A stretch of DNA of 6,264 nt from Kineosphaera sp039812485. GTDB taxonomy: Bacteria; Actinomycetota; Actinomycetes; Actinomycetales; Dermatophilaceae. The position numbers were made by a program, and so were the translations under genes. Each line of letters starts with the position of its first letter. Positions within the stretch are counted from its first letter, which is position 1. A model generated the notes under the pieces. That model searched no databases. It worked only from the letters and a program-made list of their open reading frames with translations, and was not told the DNA's origin. Location of the stretch: contig JBDIAP010000200.1 of assembly GCA_039812485.1 (NCBI GenBank), positions 1 through 6,264 of the forward strand. Direction: 5' to 3'. This document shows, piece after piece, positions 5,362 to 6,264 of this stretch.

Positions 5362-6264
5362 TCAGCTCAGGCCGTGCCGGGCCAGCGGGCCGATGAGCTC
5401 GGCCTCCTCGTAGGCGAGGTGCGACACGAGCGTGTCGGTGAGCAGGTCGACCTGCGCCTCGAGGTCGTCGAGGAGCTGCGCGCCGGAGCGGCCGACGCCG
5501 TCGCCGGTGACGAGCGCGACGAGGGCCCGGTCGAGCCCGTCGATGACCTCGGCGATGACCTCGTGCTCGGCCTCGAGCCGGTCGAGCACGGGCGCGAGAC
5601 CCGGCTCGGAGCGGCGCAGGTGCGGGAACACGCCGCGGTCCTCCAGCGTGTGGTGGCCGGTGACGATGCGGCAGTAGCTCTCGCAGAACGCACCGAGGGT
5701 CCAGTTGTTCTGCCGCATCGCCATCGTGTTGATGATCGAGCGGGCCTGCCCGACGTCGAGGTGTCCCGCACGCACCTGGCGCACGATGTCGCGGACGCGC
5801 TCCAGCTCGCCGCGCAGCCCGTCGTGGATCTCGATGAGGTGCCGCGGGTGCGCGAGCTGGGCCGCCGTGTAGCCGGTGTAGTCGCTCTCGCCGCGCCGCG
5901 GCCGGCGGGTCTCGTCCCAGGCCAGGTCGCCGGTGAGGCGGGTGCCGTCGTCCGGGGTCGCCGCGATGGGTTGCGTCACGCTCGCCGGCCTGGGTGCGGG
6001 CTCGGCCGAGCCGTCCGCGCTCGCGCCGGGCGTGGCCGCACTCGTCACGCCGGTGCTCGCGCCGTCATTCGACACCCCAGCACTCGACACGCCGGCACTC
6101 GACACCCCGGCACTCGTCACGCCGGCACTCGTCACAGCGGCATTCGTCACAGCGGCACTCGTCACAGCGGCACGGGCGTCGCGCTCGGAGGCGACGAGCT
6201 CGCGCACGGCGGGTGCGACCTCCTGGGCGAAGACGCCGATCGTGCGCGGATCGTCGGTGCCGAG
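5362..6264 (-). CDS. Hemerythrin HHE-domain protein fused to a luciferase-like monooxygenase tail (5' end outside window)
   Basis: The frame is open from the window edge, giving 300 residues here. The first about 30 (LGTDDPRTIGVFAQEVAPAVRELVASER) resemble the C-terminal helix of flavin- or F420-dependent luciferase-like monooxygenases, so the missing part is probably that enzyme. A pentapeptide-repeat linker and an Ala/Pro/Ser/Thr-rich stretch follow, to about residue 105. The hemerythrin domain occupies about residues 130-297. Its likely di-iron ligands are the His of LIEIHDGL, His and Glu of GHHTLEDRGVFPH, the His of EAEHEVI, and His plus Glu of SHLAYEEAELIGP. This four-helix domain binds O2, NO or iron in relatives and is cytoplasmic here, as no membrane segment is seen. 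A separate short gene starting at the GTG at 6207 is less likely: that codon lies within the monooxygenase-like helix and the frame stays open. The hemerythrin call is firm; the fusion partner rests on about 30 residues. Regulation lies outside the window. Confidence 0.85.
   Translation of the reverse strand, partial: LGTDDPRTIGVFAQEVAPAVRELVASERDARAAVTSAAVTNAAVTSAGVTSAGVSSAGVSSAGVSNDGASTGVTSAATPGASADGSAEPAPRPASVTQPIAATPDDGTRLTGDLAWDETRRPRRGESDYTGYTAAQLAHPRHLIEIHDGLRGELERVRDIVRQVRAGHLDVGQARSIINTMAMRQNNWTLGAFCESYCRIVTGHHTLEDRGVFPHLRRSEPGLAPVLDRLEAEHEVIAEVIDGLDRALVALVTGDGVGRSGAQLLDDLEAQVDLLTDTLVSHLAYEEAELIGPLARHGLS
6061..6165 (-). repeat. 15-bp tandem repeat (7 copies) encoding the linker of the hemerythrin fusion
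   Basis: Seven 15-base units run without gaps on the - strand: 6165-6151, 6150-6136, 6135-6121, 6120-6106, 6105-6091, 6090-6076 and 6075-6061. A typical unit is gtgacgagtgccgct. Each encodes V-(T/S)-(S/N)-A-(A/G); the last unit has Asp-Gly at its end. A degenerate copy (GVTSAA) appears shortly after. The repeat keeps the reading frame at any copy number and encodes a flexible Ala/Ser/Thr-rich spacer. Confidence 0.92.

Noticed and set aside
4277..5413. + strand open frame (378 codons) across the ppdK start and intergenic region
   Set aside because: It is antisense to ppdK, crosses the promoter region and terminator hairpin, and has no recognisable domain.
6061..6165. CRISPR-like array
   Set aside because: The 15-bp units are directly adjacent without spacers and lie in frame within a coding sequence; this is a minisatellite.

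Overview
The window is very GC-rich DNA (about 70% by eye) with GC-ending codons, Shine-Dalgarno sequences of the GGAGG type and TANNNT -10 hexamers. The protein set (2TM-domain protein, bacterial-type pyruvate phosphate dikinase, flavin/F420 luciferase-like C-terminus) fits a high-GC actinobacterium. An order such as Micrococcales is plausible, but I cannot fix a genus. No tRNA, rRNA, CRISPR array, insertion sequence or phage gene is visible. It reads as an ordinary chromosomal region with tightly packed genes.

The left half is read on the + strand. It holds the 3' part of a MobA-like molybdenum cofactor nucleotidyltransferase interrupted by an 18-bp tandem repeat, then a complete zinc-free quinone oxidoreductase (PIG3/zeta-crystallin type), probably with its own leaderless promoter. 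A 131-bp spacer with hairpins and a promoter leads to a 113-aa 2TM-domain membrane protein. The right half is read on the - strand and converges on the left half at about 1932-1987. From right to left it holds a truncated protein that joins a luciferase-like monooxygenase C-terminal tail, a 15-bp repeat-encoded linker and a hemerythrin HHE domain. Next come a very strong GC hairpin, the ppdK promoter region, a full-length pyruvate phosphate dikinase (901 aa) and a 124-aa membrane-anchored protein of unknown function.

The genes do not form one obvious pathway. ppdK interconverts pyruvate and phosphoenolpyruvate. The hemerythrin fusion and the quinone reductase are redox or oxygen-linked. The MobA-like enzyme serves molybdoenzyme cofactors. 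A possible link is a DosR/DevR-like dyad about 43 bp upstream of the inferred ppdK start of transcription, which would tie ppdK to hypoxia or redox control. This is a hypothesis. The most distinctive features are the flavin-enzyme/hemerythrin fusion and two independent in-frame minisatellites, one inside each of the two genes cut by the window edges.
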